From the NCBI GenBank assembly GCA_030044035.1, contig JASHWN010000574.1, positions 1 to 7,151 on the forward strand: a stretch of DNA of 7,151 bases. Reading direction: 5' to 3'. Numbering within the stretch: the stretch's first letter is position 1; every line of letters starts with the position of its first letter. This DNA comes from Xanthobacteraceae bacterium (GTDB taxonomy: Bacteria; Pseudomonadota; Alphaproteobacteria; Rhizobiales; Xanthobacteraceae). A model generated the notes under the pieces. It saw only the letters and a program-made list of their open reading frames with translations, was not told where the DNA came from and ran no database searches. A program made the translations under genes and the position numbers. Positions 5,896 through 7,151 of the stretch are shown piece by piece.

Positions 5896-5941
5896 GGTTG
5901 AACAACCGTAGGCGAGATTTCCGGTAAAAAACCGCCATGGC

Positions 5942-6201
5942 ATTAGGCACGGATGAGCGACGGCGCTGCGATCGCGTGTGGCCGCGAAGCGGCCCTCGAC
6001 GGATGCGGCCTGAGCCTTTGGCCGCCCGCCTTAGCGCTCCCGCGCTTCGGTGCGCTTGTGCCCTCCGCAGCGCGCGGAGCGAGCGGAGGAGGGTCGCCCT
6101 TCGAGGCTCGCGGAGTTCACCACCGGGCCGGTCACTTCGGGCCGGACCCGTTGGCTCGCCTCAGGGTGACGGATACGAGTCAATGAAAATCGCAGTTGGT
6201 G
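5942..6201. other. Gene-free, hairpin-rich intergenic region
   Basis: No coding sequence with family features is seen on either strand; short open frames here come from high GC. The region holds at least three stem-loops: GGCCGC-GAA-GCGGCC (5980-5994), CCTCCGC/GCGGAGG (6062-6068 with 6083-6089), and the mosaic repeat at 6093-6170. It separates the sugar permease stop (6202) from the promoter of the decarboxylase gene and probably ends or stabilises the permease transcript. Confidence 0.6.
6093..6170. repeat. Folded mosaic intergenic repeat (CCCTTCGAG...CTCAGGGTGAC type)
   Basis: Bases 6093-6100 pair with 6163-6170 (one G-U), then a two-base bulge, then GAGGC (6103-6107) pairs with GCCTC (6158-6162). 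An inner hairpin, CGGGCCGG/CCGGACCCG, spans 6124-6150. The end motifs CCCTTCGAGG and CTCAGGGTGAC resemble a repeat family that, from memory, is very common between genes in Bradyrhizobium and relatives. It starts about 30 bases beyond the stop of the minus-strand permease gene, a position that suits a 3'-end structure. Confidence 0.6.
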
Positions 6202-7050
6202 TTACTTGACGGCGCCGCCGGTGATGCCGCTGATGAACCGATCGAGAAAGAGATTGTACGCGATGGCCACCGGGATGCTGGCGATCAAGGCGCCGGCCAT
6301 GATCTCGCCCCAGAAGAAGACATCGCCGCGGATGAGATCGGTCGCCACGCCGAGCGTGATCGGCTTTTGCGCGGTGGCGGATATGAAAGTCAGCGCGTAG
6401 ACGAACTCCTGCAGGGTGAGCGTGAAGGTGAAGATCACCACAGTCAGGATGCCGGGCAGCGACAGCGGGATCGCCATCTTGACGAAGGCGCCGAACAGGC
6501 TGCAGCCGTCGACGATCGCGGCCTCTTCGATCTCGACCGGCAGCGCCTTGAAGAATCCCATCAAGAGCCAGGTGCAGAACGGGATGGTGAAGGTCGGATA
6601 GACGACGACCAGCGACCACATCGAGTTCTGCAAGCCGAGCCCGGCGATCACCCGCGACAAGGGCAGGAACAAGAGCGTCGGCGGCACCAGGTAGGTGAGA
6701 AAGATGCCGATGCCGAGCGCCTCGCCATTACGGCCGGTCATGCGCGCCAGGCTGTAGGCGGCCGGCAGCGCGGTGACCAGCGTGATGGCGGTGACGCAAG
6801 CGCCGATGACGAGGGAGTTCAACAGCCAGGTCGTGAACAGGGTCTTGTCGAACAGATAACGGAAATGCTCGAGCGTCGGCGGATCGTTGAACCAGAACGG
6901 CGTGTTGCTGATGTTGTAAAGGTCGCCATTGGTCTTGAACGACGTGATCACCATCCAATAGAACGGAAACGCCGAGAGAACGAAGAAGAACGCCACCGCA
7001 CCGTAGAACGAGGTTTCCTGCAGGACGCCAACGAGACTGCCGCGCCGCAT
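6202..7050 (-). CDS. CUT1-family sugar ABC transporter permease (MalG-like)
   Basis: This 282-residue inner-membrane protein should be one half of the channel of a carbohydrate importer. It has an N-terminal helix at about 15-35 ending in FPFYWMVITSFK (28-39), the usual MalG-type beginning, then helices at about 75-100, 110-132, 143-165, 198-220 and 250-270. The ATPase-coupling EAA loop is PVEIEEAAIVDG (171-182) with IPLSLPG (194-200) after it. The end, FISGITGGAVK, matches the common 'F..G.t.GavKg' tail of the family. The ATG at 7048-7050 has GGGAG about six bases upstream and lies one base after the stop of the preceding permease gene. Longer in-frame starts would overlap that gene and are rejected. 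The sugar is not known: the binding protein and ATPase are not in the window. Confidence 0.93.
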   Translation of the reverse strand: MRRGSLVGVLQETSFYGAVAFFFVLSAFPFYWMVITSFKTNGDLYNISNTPFWFNDPPTLEHFRYLFDKTLFTTWLLNSLVIGACVTAITLVTALPAAYSLARMTGRNGEALGIGIFLTYLVPPTLLFLPLSRVIAGLGLQNSMWSLVVVYPTFTIPFCTWLLMGFFKALPVEIEEAAIVDGCSLFGAFVKMAIPLSLPGILTVVIFTFTLTLQEFVYALTFISATAQKPITLGVATDLIRGDVFFWGEIMAGALIASIPVAIAYNLFLDRFISGITGGAVK

Positions 7051-7051
7051 G

Positions 7052-7151
7052 TCAGATCTCCCGCCGCCTGATAAAGCGCAACATCGCGACCACGACGACG
7101 AACAACACCGGCAGCATGAACAGCGAAATGGCGGCGCCATGCGACACGTCG
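7052..7151 (-). CDS. C-terminal end of a CUT1-family sugar ABC permease (MalF-like, partial)
   Basis: The visible 32 residues include DVSHGAAISLFMLPVLFVV and end in a charged RFIRRREI tail at a TGA (7052-7054). A Gly-Ala-Ala turn, a last membrane helix and a short basic cytoplasmic tail are typical of MalF/UgpA-type permeases. The stop codon is one base before the start of the MalG-like gene, the usual order and spacing in CUT1 operons, so the pair should form the heterodimeric channel. The rest lies beyond the right edge. Confidence 0.82.
   Translation of the reverse strand, partial: DVSHGAAISLFMLPVLFVVVVAMLRFIRRREI

Noticed and set aside
4279..5901. 540-residue plus-strand open frame over the decarboxylase gene
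   Set aside because: It is the antisense shadow of a well-matched gene, with a composition (many Asp, Glu, Arg, His, Gly) typical of such shadows, no recognisable domain and no ribosome site. It also begins inside the end of the SDR gene and runs across a repeat.
5937..6209. Short plus-strand open frames in the hairpin-rich gap
   Set aside because: Arg- and Ser-rich translations come from GC-rich repeats; no ribosome site or conserved motif is seen.
6196..7071. 291-residue plus-strand open frame over the sugar permease gene
   Set aside because: It is very charged and low in complexity, and it is antisense to a permease with a clear EAA loop.
7051..7140. Longer N-terminus of the MalG-like permease
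   Set aside because: It would overlap the end of the MalF-like gene in another frame. The ATG at 7050 has a good ribosome site and the usual one-base spacing to the preceding stop.
1..7151. CRISPR array, tRNA, rRNA, insertion sequence or prophage gene
   Set aside because: No regularly spaced direct repeats, RNA gene signatures, transposase motifs or phage proteins were recognised on either strand.

Overview
The window looks like chromosomal DNA of an alphaproteobacterium, most likely of the Bradyrhizobium/Rhodopseudomonas group (Nitrobacteraceae or a close relative). The basis is high GC with strong third-position GC, the C-terminus of a chemoreceptor at the left edge that has the form usual in that group, and GC-rich palindromic intergenic repeats of a kind common there. 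The assignment rests on composition and recalled family patterns, not on a search.

Layout from left to right. (1) Bases 1-53 are the last codons of a plus-strand gene, probably a methyl-accepting chemotaxis protein. (2) Bases 54-273 hold a large palindromic repeat (104-238). (3) Bases 274-3335, minus strand, are a compact four-gene operon read right to left: a molbindin (Mop, single TOBE domain), a periplasmic binding protein with a Tat-like signal, a FecCD/BtuC-type permease and an ABC ATPase. The last two genes overlap by 4 bases. A molbindin leading a FecBCD-type importer suggests molybdate/tungstate uptake by a MolABC-like (type II) transporter rather than iron or B12 uptake; this is inference. 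(4) Bases 3401-4282, plus strand, are an NAD(P)-binding atypical SDR/epimerase-like protein with a TTG start, divergent from the operon. (5) Bases 4283-4428 carry a second, shorter copy of the palindromic repeat (4306-4369). (6) Bases 4429-5796, minus strand, encode a pyruvoyl-type decarboxylase of the phosphatidylserine decarboxylase superfamily with an N-terminal PSDC-like domain. Its architecture is that of the fungal PsiD-like (tryptophan decarboxylase) branch. It has its own good sigma70-like promoter. (7) Bases 5942-6201 are gene-free and rich in hairpins, including a 78-base mosaic repeat. (8) Bases 6202-7151, minus strand, are two CUT1-family sugar ABC permeases: a complete MalG-like gene and, one base upstream, the tail of a MalF-like gene that runs off the window.

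The most notable points are: the PsiD-like decarboxylase, which keeps the GGST self-cleavage motif but has Glu and Gln where classical enzymes have the Asp and His of the processing triad; the two copies of a structured repeat (45 of 47 bases identical), each lying between convergent genes just beyond stop codons, with different outer stem sequences that still pair; and the molbindin-led type II importer. I found no tRNA, rRNA, CRISPR array, insertion sequence or phage gene.
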